Shown here piece by piece: positions 20,066 to 28,720 of a stretch of DNA of 64,000 nucleotides; the stretch's first letter is position 1; each line of letters starts with the position of its first letter. Source of the stretch: Natronoarchaeum rubrum (GTDB lineage: Archaea > Halobacteriota > Halobacteria > Halobacteriales > Natronoarchaeaceae); the NCBI RefSeq assembly GCF_024494695.1, contig NZ_JANHDP010000006.1, positions 62,001 to 126,000 of the forward strand, given 5' to 3'. Position numbers and translations under genes: made by a program. A model generated the notes under the pieces. The model saw nothing but the letters and a program-made list of their open reading frames with translations, was not told the origin of the DNA and made no database searches.

Positions 20066-21070
20066 ATGGACGCACGCACGGCGTTCGCGTGGGCACTGGT
20101 GGTCGCGCTCGGAGCGGTCACGTGGCTGCTCGTCGAGCCGTTCCTCTCGTGGCTGCTCCTGACAGGGCTGATCGCGTTCGTTCTGTTCCCGATCCACCGT
20201 CGGCTGGAGCCGCGAATCGGGTCGCGCGTCTCCGCGGGGCTGCTCGCCGTCGGCGTCGCGGTGCTGACCGTCGCGGCGCTCGCACTCGGTGCGACTATCG
20301 TCGTCCAGCGCGGCGCCGAACTCCTCGAGGGCGTTTCCCGGTCCAATCTCGTCCAACGGGCCGATCAGCTGCTCGCGCAGTACGTCGGCGCGGGCATCTC
20401 GGTCGAACCCCTCGCGCGGCGCGGCGCCGACCGCCTGTCGAGCTACGTCGGCGGCAGCGCCTCCTCGATCCTAAGCGCCGGATTGCATGCGTTCCTCGGC
20501 TTCCTGCTGCTGACGTTCGTGCTGTACTACCTGCTGAAGGACGGACGGCGGTTCGTCGCGTGGCTCGAACGAGTGGTGCCGCTCGAGTCGGGCGTGCGCG
20601 AGGAACTGCTCGGTGCGGCCGACGACATGACCTGGGCCGTTCTGAAAGGCCACGTGCTGGTCGCCGCCATCCAGGGCGCCGTCGCCGGCGTCAGCCTGTT
20701 CGTCACCGGCGTTCCGGAGGCCGCCGTTCTCACGGCCGCGATGATGGTGTTAGCGCTGATTCCGGTGATCGGCGTCGCCCCCGTTCTCGGCGGCGCGGTG
20801 ATCTTCCTCTTTGCGAACGGGCGGACGCTGAGCGCCGCGTTCGTGATCGTCTGGGGGTTTACCACCGTCGCGATCACCGACGACTACCTGCGGGCGTACC
20901 TGATCGACCGCCAGACGGAGATGCACTCCGCGGTCATCTTCGTCGGCATCGTCGGCGGCACGTACCTGCTCGGCCCGATCGGGCTGTTCATCGGCCCGAT
21001 CCTGATCGGGCTGTTCAAGGTGACCGTCGAGGTGCTCGGCGTCCACTACGGGGTGATCCCGCGGGCCTGA
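20066..21070 (+). CDS. AI-2E family membrane transporter
   Basis: A 334-aa permease read from the ATG at 20066; a GTG five codons upstream is also in frame. About eight transmembrane helices, a long amphipathic periplasmic-type region (residues 75-145), and the family block GLFIGPILIGLFKVTVEVLG at the C-terminus are typical of the AI-2E/TqsA/PerM family. The segment LIPVIGVAPVLGGAVIFLF around residues 235-255 is also conserved. Family members include export of signalling molecules and Na+/H+ antiport; the substrate here is unknown. Confidence 0.85.
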   Translation: MDARTAFAWALVVALGAVTWLLVEPFLSWLLLTGLIAFVLFPIHRRLEPRIGSRVSAGLLAVGVAVLTVAALALGATIVVQRGAELLEGVSRSNLVQRADQLLAQYVGAGISVEPLARRGADRLSSYVGGSASSILSAGLHAFLGFLLLTFVLYYLLKDGRRFVAWLERVVPLESGVREELLGAADDMTWAVLKGHVLVAAIQGAVAGVSLFVTGVPEAAVLTAAMMVLALIPVIGVAPVLGGAVIFLFANGRTLSAAFVIVWGFTTVAITDDYLRAYLIDRQTEMHSAVIFVGIVGGTYLLGPIGLFIGPILIGLFKVTVEVLGVHYGVIPRA

Positions 21071-21090
21071 TTCGCGCTCGGAGCGCGGCG

Positions 21091-21381
21091 TCACGCGACC
21101 GCCACGAACCGCGCCGTGCCGTCCTGCTCGATCGTGATCCGGTAGCCCTCGTAGGTGAACTCGACGACGGCCTGGGCCTCGGGAGACGGCGGATCGGAGA
21201 GGATGTGCTCGATCATGCCGTCGATGCAGCCGTACATCGTCGCCAGCTGGTCCGGTTCACAGCCTTCGAGATCGGCGACGACCTCGGCGACCTCGACCGC
21301 GGGGTTGTCGCGGTCGGGATCGAGCTGTCTGTGGACGATCTCGTTCTCGTGGCCGTCGGTCGGCTGGTTGGAGTCACTCAT
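21091..21381 (-). CDS. HalOD1 domain protein
   Basis: A 96-aa protein. After an acidic N-terminus comes a domain (EVAEVVADLEGCEPDQLATMYGCIDGMIEHILSDPP, then VVEFTYEGYRITIEQDGTARFVA) that matches the haloarchaeal output domain HalOD1, often found alone or fused to bacterio-opsin activator or receiver domains. It is thought to be a signalling output module, with no known biochemical activity. The minus-strand frame continues to 21765, but the ATG at 21381 gives a typical start; the extension would be arginine-rich and unlike the rest. Confidence 0.75.
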   Translation of the reverse strand: MSDSNQPTDGHENEIVHRQLDPDRDNPAVEVAEVVADLEGCEPDQLATMYGCIDGMIEHILSDPPSPEAQAVVEFTYEGYRITIEQDGTARFVAVA

Positions 21382-21509
21382 CTCGTTCGAACCGTCGAGA
21401 GTACCCCTCAAATTAGTCAGGGGGTGCTGACAGGGCACGGATAGGAATCGACGCCGACATCGAAACAAACGACGCGCGAAGCAGAGCGAACGGCGCGGCG
21501 TCACCACAC

Positions 21510-22982
21510 CTACAGCGCGTTCTCGACGGCGCCGGCGACGCTCCGAGCCTTCTCGGCGAGTTCCTCGGAGACGTACCCGTCCTCGACTGCCTCGGCGAGC
21601 TCGTCGGCGTCGACGCGCTCGACTTCGCCGTCGGGGCGCTTGACGACGTCGACGTACAGGTCGACGTAGCGCGCGACCGACGGGAACAGCTCGACTGGCG
21701 TGCAGACGTTGACGTACGTTCCCTTGCGCTCGCCGTCTTCGCCCCGGTACACCGTCGGGTACCACCAGCGACCCTCCTGGAGCTTCGTGACGGCGACGTC
21801 GCCCGGCTGGCGCTCGGTGCCGATGGCGTCGTACGTGCCCGACGAGCTGATCTCGCGGCGCAGCGTCAGCGCGCCGTCGGCGTCTCTTTCCGTGACCTCG
21901 CCGCGGCCGAGCGTGATGAGCCGGCCGTCGGGCTTGCCGTGCCCCAGCGCGATCCGATCGCCCTCCCGCGGGCCGAACTGGTCGGCGACGGCGCCGAAGG
22001 GAAACTCCCCGACGGGGAACTCGCCGGACGTCGCGCAGACCGCCTCGACGAAGTCGACGGCGTCGCTGGCCGAGCGCGCGGCGGCTTTGGTGCGGTGGTG
22101 GCCCGGCATCGTCGTCGTCACGTCGCGGCGCCGCCCGTCGAGCGCGAACCGGGTTTCGCGGCCGAACCAGATCCAGGCGGTCGCCCGCGGCGCGACGACC
22201 TGCCGCGGGGCGTCCCGGCCCGGCGGGGACGACGAAAGTGCGTCCTCCAGCGACTCGGCCCGGTCGCTCGCCCGCGAGAGCGCGTCGCCCAGCGCGTCCA
22301 TGTCGGCGTCGGCCGCGTCGCGCTCCCAGCGCACGCCCCAGCCCTCGGGCGCCTCGGCGGGGAGAAGCTCCGTCGTCCGGACGAGTTCGGTCGCGCGCTC
22401 GCCGCGAACGTCGGCCCGGGCGCCCTCGGAGCCCCGCACCAGCGAGACGAGTTCGCCGGGCACCTCGACGTCGGTCCCGAGCAGCGGCCGATCGTCGCTC
22501 CAGGGCGCCGCCGGCTCGCGGACCTGAACGCGCAGGCTGTCGCCCTCGTCGACGTAGCCGTCGGCGGCGTCGAACGGGAGAAAGCCCTCGGCGTCGACGG
22601 CGGCGGCCGGTGCGCCGAGATTCGACGCGGCCGGCGCATCGTCGTCGGCAAGCGTGACGACGGCGCCGCTGCCGAGCGTCTCGGCGACGACGCCGTCGAA
22701 CACCGCGCCGCGGGGTGCCCGGGCGGTCCAGCGCATCGCGTCCCGCGCGAGTTCGTCGGTCAGCAGGGTGCCCAGTTCCGCGACCGCGTCGGGGGCGCCG
22801 CTGACGCCGACGCCCTGCCGGTCGTCGGTGTCCTCGATGCCGGCGTCGGCGGGCGCCGCGGCGAGGTCGGCGTCGAACCGCTCGCGGATCGGCGGGGACG
22901 CCTGCACGACCTCGTGATCGGCGTCGAGCAGCAGCCGGGTCAGCGCGGTCGAGTAGATGCCGCGCAGCCGAACCGCCGTCAT
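21510..22982 (-). CDS. fau-1: FAU-1 family RNA-binding protein (probable ribonuclease)
   Basis: A 490-aa protein of the archaeal FAU-1 family: an N-terminal S1/RNase E-G-like RNA-binding region (MTAVRLRGIYSTALTRLLL.. GAVFDGVVAETLGSGAVVTL), and a C-terminal DUF402 domain (LTLRREISSSGTYDAIGTERQPGDVAVTKLQEGRWWYPTVYRGEDGERKGTYVNVCTPVEL). Pyrococcus FAU-1 binds AU-rich RNA and is reported to trim the 5S rRNA precursor. The ATG overlaps the stop of the upstream 125-aa gene (ATGA), so the two are translationally coupled. An unusually polar segment between residues 130 and 250 is typical of haloarchaeal members. Confidence 0.85.
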   Translation of the reverse strand: MTAVRLRGIYSTALTRLLLDADHEVVQASPPIRERFDADLAAAPADAGIEDTDDRQGVGVSGAPDAVAELGTLLTDELARDAMRWTARAPRGAVFDGVVAETLGSGAVVTLADDDAPAASNLGAPAAAVDAEGFLPFDAADGYVDEGDSLRVQVREPAAPWSDDRPLLGTDVEVPGELVSLVRGSEGARADVRGERATELVRTTELLPAEAPEGWGVRWERDAADADMDALGDALSRASDRAESLEDALSSSPPGRDAPRQVVAPRATAWIWFGRETRFALDGRRRDVTTTMPGHHRTKAAARSASDAVDFVEAVCATSGEFPVGEFPFGAVADQFGPREGDRIALGHGKPDGRLITLGRGEVTERDADGALTLRREISSSGTYDAIGTERQPGDVAVTKLQEGRWWYPTVYRGEDGERKGTYVNVCTPVELFPSVARYVDLYVDVVKRPDGEVERVDADELAEAVEDGYVSEELAEKARSVAGAVENAL

Positions 22983-23356
22983 CGGAGCCGCTCGCGGTCC
23001 GGCGCGAACTGCACGCGGTCGTGGATCGTCGGCCCGAGCGTCAGTTCGACGAGATCATCCTCGAGCACGCGACCGTCCTCGACGTAGGCGCCCCACGAGT
23101 CGAAGCGGAGCCAGCCCCGCATGTCGTCGGCGTGGGTCGTCAGGTCGAGGTACTCGACGCTGTGTTCGGGGTAGTCGCTGGCGCTGTGGGCCAGCTCCAT
23201 GTCCGAGTAGAGCGTGTCCGCGGCCTGGAAAAACGCCTCCAGCTCGGCGGCCGTCTCGGCGGTCTCCTCGACGACGAGTTCGGAGGCCCGCTGCAGGTCG
23301 TCGGCATCGAGGCCGACCTCGCGCAGCGCGCGCTGTGTCCGCTGGTCGAAGTGCAT
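22979..23356 (-). CDS. conserved protein coupled to FAU-1, function unknown
   Basis: A 125-aa acidic protein starting MHFDQRTQRALREVGLDADDLQRASELVVEETAETAAELEAFFQAADTLYSD, i.e. a helical N-terminal half followed by EYLDLTTHADDMRGWLRFDSWGAYVEDGRVLEDDLVELTLGPTIHDRVQF, a beta-rich half. The ATG at 23356 is preferred over the upstream extension, which is basic and unlike other haloarchaeal proteins. Its TGA overlaps the FAU-1 start, a conserved-looking arrangement that suggests the two proteins act together, perhaps in RNA metabolism. No motif identifies a catalytic activity. The family name is not certain. Confidence 0.6.
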   Translation of the reverse strand: MHFDQRTQRALREVGLDADDLQRASELVVEETAETAAELEAFFQAADTLYSDMELAHSASDYPEHSVEYLDLTTHADDMRGWLRFDSWGAYVEDGRVLEDDLVELTLGPTIHDRVQFAPDRERLR

Positions 23357-23561
23357 ACCGCGCAGTTCGGCCCCCGGGGTTTTGAGCGTGACGAGCGCGC
23401 CGCTGGGCCGAACGCGCGAGGGATCGGAACCAAACCGTTTGGGGACAAACACATGTCTGTTGCTCACGTAAGGCACCTGTGAACGTCCCACAGGTTTCGA
23501 GCGCCGGCGGTTCGGGGGTATCGGCTCGCAGAGTGACCCGGTCCGCGGGGAGTGGTGCGGT

Positions 23562-24242
23562 ATGAGCGAGAACGACGCCGACGCGGGGGTCGCCGACCCG
23601 ATGGCGATCGGTCAGCAGTGGACAGACGCCTCCCGGCACGCGATAAACAGCTACGTCGAGGCGAACAACGCCCTGTTCGCCGCGATGGGAATCGACCGCG
23701 AGTCGACGGGAGCCGACTGCGACCGGGCCGACGCCCCGGTCAGCGAAATCGCCTTCGGCGACGCCGGCTGGTCGATGGAGCGCACGACCGACGAGTACGA
23801 CGAGCTGGGCGTCGGCGACTACGTGCGTTTTTCGAAGCCGCTCGTCGAGCGCGACGTCAACGCCTTCGCGCAGGCCAGCGGCGACACCAACCGACTCCAC
23901 CTCGAAGACGTGTTCGCCGAGGACACGCGGTTCAAGGGACGGATCGTCCACGGGACGCTCGTCGCGGGGACGATCAGCGCCGCGCTCGCGCGCCTCCCAG
24001 GACTCACGATCTACCTCTCGCAGGATCTGGAGTTCAACGCGCCCGTCCGGATCGGCGAGACGGTCACCGCCGAGTGCAAGATCGTCGAGGACCTCGGCGA
24101 GCACCGCTACCGACTCTCGACCGCGGTGTACAACACCGCGGAGCGAAGCTCCGCGAGCCCTGACTCGCAAGCTCGTCAGGACGAGGTGGCCGTCATCGAC
24201 GGCGAGGCGGTCGTGCTGATCGACGAACAGCCCGTGGTGTAG
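23562..24242 (+). CDS. MaoC-family (R)-specific enoyl-CoA hydratase
   Basis: A 226-aa protein. The C-terminal half has the hot-dog hydratase-2 motif FAQASGDTNRLHLEDVFAEDTRFKGRIVHGTLVAG, with the catalytic Asp and His (D in SGDTN, H in RLHL) intact. An N-terminal helical extension of about 80 residues (ASRHAINSYVEANNALFAAMGI) resembles regions that bind PHA granules or PhaE-like partners in haloarchaeal PHA clusters, but no phaC is nearby. It adds water to trans-2-enoyl-CoA to give (R)-3-hydroxyacyl-CoA. A palindromic 44-base insertion near residue 193-206 is discussed separately. Confidence 0.85.
   Translation: MSENDADAGVADPMAIGQQWTDASRHAINSYVEANNALFAAMGIDRESTGADCDRADAPVSEIAFGDAGWSMERTTDEYDELGVGDYVRFSKPLVERDVNAFAQASGDTNRLHLEDVFAEDTRFKGRIVHGTLVAGTISAALARLPGLTIYLSQDLEFNAPVRIGETVTAECKIVEDLGEHRYRLSTAVYNTAERSSASPDSQARQDEVAVIDGEAVVLIDEQPVV
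24137..24180 (+). repeat. two adjacent palindromes inside the MaoC gene
   Basis: CGCGGAGC/GCTCCGCG (24137-24144 and 24148-24155, loop GAA) is followed four bases later by CCTGAC/GTCAGG (24159-24164 and 24175-24180, 10-base loop). They encode an in-frame Ser/Ala/Gln-rich loop between two expected beta strands (AVYNT and EVAVIDGEAVVLI). Confidence 0.65.
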
Positions 24243-24368
24243 ACGGGACGCCACCCCGCCGCAGTGTTCCGATTATCGACAGTCGGCGGCGAGCGCCAGC
24301 GGCGCGTCGACCGGGGTCGCTGAAAGGACTTTAGGCGGATTTCTCGTAGCTATAGGTAGAGCCCCACC

Positions 24369-24848
24369 ATGGAGGACGCCGACCGACAGCTCGAACTGGA
24401 CGTGTACATGCGAGCGTTCACCCCTGACGCCGCCCGGCGCCGACAGGAGGCGATGCTCGAGCGGATGCGCGAGCTCCGCGACCGAGGGCTGGTCGAGGCG
24501 GTGTCGGTGACCCGCTGGAGCAACCAGGTGTCCGTTAGTCGGGTGCGCGACCGCGAACAGCCCGTCGGCGTCGAGACGTACCGGGAACTCGACGACGCCA
24601 CCGACGGCACTGAGCTCTCGATCGAGCCGTTCTTCCGCGAGCGGTCGGGACACGAAGCGGACCGCACCGTTCTCAGCCTCCCGGTGCTGTGCGTCGCCAT
24701 CCGGCGGGCGGGAGAGATCACCGGCGTCTACCCCTGCTCGGCGCCGGACGGCTCCTACAGCGTCACCGACTGTCTGGACGCGCTGGCCGCCGGCGACGAC
24801 GTAGAGAACGTCACCGACGAGGTCGTGCTCGACCCCGAGCCCGTGTAG
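24369..24848 (+). CDS. conserved haloarchaeal protein, possible regulatory domain
   Basis: A 159-aa protein. Residues 5-45 (RQLELDVYMRAFTPDAARRRQEAMLERMRELRDRG) form a strand plus long helix, residues 46-95 a polar strand-rich section (VSVTRWSNQVSV..GVETYRELDDA), and residues 105-150 a segment (LSLPVLCVAIRRAGEITGVYPCSAPDGSYSVTDCLDALA) with two cysteines. The layout is seen in an uncharacterised haloarchaeal family sometimes labelled as a helix-turn-helix domain; I cannot confirm a DNA-binding fold. It is preceded by a TATA-like CTTTAGGC about 35 bases from the start and followed by a minisatellite. Confidence 0.6.
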   Translation: MEDADRQLELDVYMRAFTPDAARRRQEAMLERMRELRDRGLVEAVSVTRWSNQVSVSRVRDREQPVGVETYRELDDATDGTELSIEPFFRERSGHEADRTVLSLPVLCVAIRRAGEITGVYPCSAPDGSYSVTDCLDALAAGDDVENVTDEVVLDPEPV

Positions 24849-24852
24849 GGCG

Positions 24853-24941
24853 CCGGACGCCCGAACTCGTGTCGGCCACCGGACGCCCGAACTCGTGTCG
24901 GCCACCGGACGCCCGAACTCGTGTCGGCCACCGGACGCCCG
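24853..24941. repeat. 26-bp tandem repeat, about 3.4 copies
   Basis: The 26-base unit, running from CCACCGGACGCCCG to AACTCGTGTCGG, occurs in perfect tandem at 24876-24901 and 24902-24927, with a partial first copy from 24853 and a partial last copy to 24941. It fills part of the spacer between the 159-aa protein gene and argS. No gene or array of spacers is involved, so it is a minisatellite and not a CRISPR. Confidence 0.85.
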
Positions 24942-25091
24942 TACCGGCGTTGGCGCCGTACCGCGGCGTCCGCCTGCGGTGCATCCCTGGGTTGGCGCGG
25001 TCGCCGCGGCGTCCCCGGTATCGCCCCGACGGCCGAGCGACGCCCGCCGCAACTCGTCACGCCTTTATCGGCCGCTCGAATACGACGTGGT

Positions 25092-26846
25092 ATGTTCCTC
25101 AGCGTCCGCAAGGAGGTCGAGGCCGCGCTGGCCGACGCGCTGGCCGCGCTCGACCTGCCCGCCGACGACCTCGGCATCGAACAGCCGCCGGACGACGTCG
25201 ACGCCGTGCTGGCGTCCAGCGTCGCGTTCCGGCTGGCCGGCGAGGTCGGCGCGCCGCCGCCGAAAGTGGCCGCCGACGTCGCCGACGAGATCGACCCCGA
25301 CGAGTACGAGTACGTCGCCGAAGTCACCACGCAGGGCCCCTACGTCAACTTCCTGCCGAGCGACCGCTACTTCGAGGCCGCCCTGAAGGAGGCGCAGGCC
25401 GACGACTTCGGCTCGCTCGAAGATCGCGACGAGTCGCTCGTCCTCGAACACACCAGCGCGAACCCGACCGGGCCGGTCCACGTCGGCCGCGCGCGCAACC
25501 CGATCATCGGCGACGCGCTCGGGCGGGTGCTCGACTACGCCGGCTACGACGTCGATCGGCACTACTACGTCAACGACGCCGGGCGCCAGATCGCGGTGTT
25601 CACCTGGGCCTACGAGACGTTCGACGAGGCCGACCTGCCCGACCCGGAGCGCGAGAAGGCCGACTACGACATGGTCCGGTACTACCGCAAGGGCAACGAG
25701 TTCCTCGACGAGGGGCCCGAAGCCGACGTCGAGACCGCCGAGCAGGAGATCGAGGCGATCATGCAGGGTCTCGAAGAGGGCGACGAGGCGACCTACAAGC
25801 GCATCAGCGAGGTCGTCGACGCGGTGTTGGGCGGGATGCGCGAGTCGCTCGAACGCCTCCCCGCCGAGTTCGACGAGTTCGTCAAGGAGACGCGGTTCAT
25901 GTTCGACGGCTCGGTCGACGATCTCGTCGAGCGGCTCAAGGAGTTCGACGAGGCCGTCTACGAGGAGGACGCCTGGCAGCTCGACCTGAGCGAGCACGGC
26001 ATCGAGAAGAACTTCGTGTTCCTCCGCTCGGACGGCACCAGCCTCTACGCGACCCGCGATCTGGCCCACCACGAGTGGAAGTTCGACGAGTACGACCGCG
26101 CGGTGACGGTGCTCGGCGAGGACCACGGCCTGCAGGCCCGCCAGCTCCGCACCACGCTGGAACTGCTGGGCAACGACACCGACCAGTTAGAGCAGGTGCT
26201 GTACTCCTACGTCAACCTCCCCGAGGGGAAGATGTCCACCCGCGCGGGCACCGGCGTCGATCTGGACGACCTGCTCGACGAGGCGATCGACCGCGCCCGC
26301 GAGGAGGTCGAGGATCGGCTCGACGACCGGATTCGGGACGACGATCTCGACGAAGACGACGTCGAGCGGATCGCCCGGCAGGTCGGCATCGGCGCGGTGC
26401 GCTACGACATCGTCGCCAAGCAGCCCGCCAAGGCGATCACCTTCGAGTGGGATCGCGCGCTCGACTTCGAGGCCCAGTCCGCGCCGTACGTCCAGTACGT
26501 CCACGCGCGCTGTTGCGGGATTCTCGACGGCGCCGATGCGGAGCCGTCCCCCGACGTCGACGCCGACCTGCTCTCGACCGAGTACGAGCGCGACCTGCTC
26601 CGGACGGTCGCGCGGTTCCCCGCGGTGATCGAGGAGTCCGCCGACGAGCTCCAGCCCCACGTCGTCGCGACCTACACCCGCGAGATCGCCGAGGACTTCA
26701 ACGCGTTCTACCGCGAGTGTCAGGTGCTCGGCGACGACGTCGATCCCGAAGTCCGAGATGCCCGGCTCGCGCTGGTCGCGGCCGCCCGCCACGCCGTCGG
26801 CAACGCGCTCGACGCGCTGGGCGTCGAAGCGCCCCGCTCGATGTAG
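25092..26846 (+). CDS. argS: arginine--tRNA ligase
   Basis: A 584-aa class Ia synthetase. The ATG at 25092, just after a TATA-like CTTTATCG element, starts [20 protein letters not shown], the Add-1 N-terminal domain typical of ArgRS; the frame upstream runs through the minisatellite. The HIGH-equivalent motif is [13 protein letters not shown] near residue 123-135, and the KMSK-equivalent is [10 protein letters not shown] near 378-387. The C-terminal helical anticodon-binding domain follows ([43 protein letters not shown]) and ends LGVEAPRSM. It charges arginine onto tRNA-Arg. The stop is adjacent to a small membrane-protein gene on the other strand. Confidence 0.97.
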   Translation: MFLSVRKEVEAALADALAALDLPADDLGIEQPPDDVDAVLASSVAFRLAGEVGAPPPKVAADVADEIDPDEYEYVAEVTTQGPYVNFLPSDRYFEAALKEAQADDFGSLEDRDESLVLEHTSANPTGPVHVGRARNPIIGDALGRVLDYAGYDVDRHYYVNDAGRQIAVFTWAYETFDEADLPDPEREKADYDMVRYYRKGNEFLDEGPEADVETAEQEIEAIMQGLEEGDEATYKRISEVVDAVLGGMRESLERLPAEFDEFVKETRFMFDGSVDDLVERLKEFDEAVYEEDAWQLDLSEHGIEKNFVFLRSDGTSLYATRDLAHHEWKFDEYDRAVTVLGEDHGLQARQLRTTLELLGNDTDQLEQVLYSYVNLPEGKMSTRAGTGVDLDDLLDEAIDRAREEVEDRLDDRIRDDDLDEDDVERIARQVGIGAVRYDIVAKQPAKAITFEWDRALDFEAQSAPYVQYVHARCCGILDGADAEPSPDVDADLLSTEYERDLLRTVARFPAVIEESADELQPHVVATYTREIAEDFNAFYRECQVLGDDVDPEVRDARLALVAAARHAVGNALDALGVEAPRSM

Positions 26847-27050
26847 CTAGTTCGAGTAGATCAGCGAGAGGCCCGCGAGAAAGCAGAGCCACCCCCACAG
26901 GTGGGCGGCGACGACGAGCACGCCGATGCGGCCGTTGAGGATGAACCAGAGGCTCGCCGGCGTCAGCAGCGCGCCGGTGAACAGCAGGACGTGCCCGGCG
27001 ATCCGGCCGAGCAGCGACCGAACTCTGGCTGCGGCGGAGGTATCCGTCAT
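26847..27050 (-). CDS. small two-helix membrane protein
   Basis: A 67-aa protein with a short acidic and arginine-containing N-terminus (MTDTSAAARVRSLLGRIAG), a hydrophobic helix near residues 20-38, a short NGRIG turn, and a second helix near 44-64, ending SLIYSN. It lies tail to tail with argS with no gap and 25 bases downstream of the MinD gene on the same strand, so it may be read from the MinD transcript. No family is recognised. Confidence 0.55.
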   Translation of the reverse strand: MTDTSAAARVRSLLGRIAGHVLLFTGALLTPASLWFILNGRIGVLVVAAHLWGWLCFLAGLSLIYSN

Positions 27051-27075
27051 AACGCGTCAGTCGAGAGCCGCAGGC

Positions 27076-28470
27076 TCAGAAGATGCCGCCGAGGAAGCCG
27101 CCGTCGTCCTCGTCGCTATCGTCGTCCTCGGCATCAGCGGCGTCCTCGCTATCGGCGGCATCCTCGTCGTCCCTGTCGTTATCGTCGTCATCGGATTCGG
27201 TTTCGGCGTCGTCGGCCGCCGCGGCGTCCGCGTCGTCGCCAGAGAACGGGATGGCGTCGTCGTCGAGGTCGAGGGGGTCCTCGGACTCGGCGTCGGCGTC
27301 AGCATCAGCCTCGGCCTCAGCCTCAGCCTCAGCTTCCGCGTCCGGGATCGTGACCGCTCCCTCGACCTCCTCAGCGTCGGCCTCGCGCGTCGTCGACCCG
27401 TCGCCGCCGACCGCAACGGCGCCCTCGGGCTCGCTCGCGGCGTCGTCGGCCGCGTCGTCGGCCTCGTCGATCCCGGAGATGGCGTCCTCGACGGACGTCT
27501 CGGAGGCCGGTTCCTCGGGATCGGCGGGAGCGGCGTCGGCGTCGACCGCGTCGTCCGCCGACGCGTTCGATTCCTCGTCGGCCGTAGCGTCCGGAGCAGC
27601 TTCCGAGACGGCGTCCGCGACGTCGTCGGGTGCGGCATCGCCCTCGTCGACCGCAGTCTCGTCGGCGTCGTCCGATGCCGCGTCGTCGGCCTCGGCTTCG
27701 GCGCCGGAGTCGTCCTCCGCGGTCGACGCGGAGCCGGCGGCCGCGGACGCGCTCGCCTGCACGCCGTCGGCCAGCGACGCGGCGAGCTGGCGGTATGCTG
27801 TCGCTGCGGGCGACTCGGCCTCGTGAACGACCAGCGGCGTCCCGGCGTAGACGCTGTCCCGGACCGTCGGATCCTCGGGGATCGATCCCAGCAGGTCGAC
27901 GTCGAGGCGAGCGGCGATCTCCTCGTAGGAGACGTCGCCGTCGGGTCGGCCGCGGGTGACAACCAATCCGGCGACCGAGCCGCCCGAGCGGTCGACCAGG
28001 TCGATCGTCTTGCGGACGTCCTGCACCGAGGCGGGTTCGGGCGTCGAGACGAGCAGCACCTCGTCGGCGACGCCCAGCGGGAGCACCGACTCGTGGCTGA
28101 CGCCGGCGCCGACGTCCAACAGGACGTAGTCGAACTCGCCGCGCAAGCGATCGACCGCGTCGCCGAGACCGGCGGCGTCGGCGTCGGCGAACTCGTCGAG
28201 TTCGGTGCCGCTGGGAACGGCGGCGATGCCGTCGGCCACCTCGTAGGTCGCTTCGGGAACCTCGGCGTCGCCGGCGAGCACGTCGTGGAGCGTCGCGCCG
28301 TCGGGCGCGAGGCTGACGAAGCCGGCGAGATTGGCCATCCCGAGGTCGGCGTCGACGATTGCGACGCGCTTGCCCGCCCCCGCCAGCGCGGTGCCGAGGT
28401 TGACCGTGGTCGTCGTCTTCCCGACCCCGCCTTTGCCGCTCGCGACAGCGTAGACCGTGGTGCCAGACAT
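27076..28470 (-). CDS. MinD/ParA-type ATPase with long acidic C-terminal tail
   Basis: A 464-aa protein. Residues 1-255 are a complete MinD/Mrp ATPase: deviant Walker A KGGVGKTT (13-20), switch I and II (VDADLGMANLAG; LLDVGAG), and the LVVTRG base-recognition strand. Residues about 260-450 are a low-complexity acidic linker (alternating EA/DA repeats encoded by GCC/TCG-rich tandem codons), ending in a short DDGGFLGGIF motif. Haloarchaea have several MinD paralogues; MinD4 of Haloferax also has a C-terminal extension and oscillates to position motility and chemotaxis complexes. This protein is a candidate for that group, but the assignment is an inference from architecture. The ATG at 28470 follows directly on the MSGTTVYAVASGKGG start. 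Confidence 0.8.
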   Translation of the reverse strand: MSGTTVYAVASGKGGVGKTTTTVNLGTALAGAGKRVAIVDADLGMANLAGFVSLAPDGATLHDVLAGDAEVPEATYEVADGIAAVPSGTELDEFADADAAGLGDAVDRLRGEFDYVLLDVGAGVSHESVLPLGVADEVLLVSTPEPASVQDVRKTIDLVDRSGGSVAGLVVTRGRPDGDVSYEEIAARLDVDLLGSIPEDPTVRDSVYAGTPLVVHEAESPAATAYRQLAASLADGVQASASAAAGSASTAEDDSGAEAEADDAASDDADETAVDEGDAAPDDVADAVSEAAPDATADEESNASADDAVDADAAPADPEEPASETSVEDAISGIDEADDAADDAASEPEGAVAVGGDGSTTREADAEEVEGAVTIPDAEAEAEAEAEADADADAESEDPLDLDDDAIPFSGDDADAAAADDAETESDDDDNDRDDEDAADSEDAADAEDDDSDEDDGGFLGGIF

Positions 28471-28720
28471 ATTCGTTACCGGACCACAGTCACCCGCGGG
28501 TAATAAAACATCGCAGGACGCGCGCGGCGTTTTCGGCGGTGCTGAGCGCGTCGTATCACCGATCCGACCTGATGCCACGGTGTCGCGACGGCGCGACGCA
28601 GACGGCCGATCGGCTGCGGAAACCCCCCTCGAAGACGTTCGATCGAACAGCGAGGACCGCACGCGGGCGCGCGCTAACAGGTCAAAGCATACTTACACGC
28701 TCCGGGGGCTAGTACACACA

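Noticed and set aside
24853..24941. Possible CRISPR array
   Set aside because: The 26-bp units are directly contiguous with no unique spacers, and no cas genes occur in the window.
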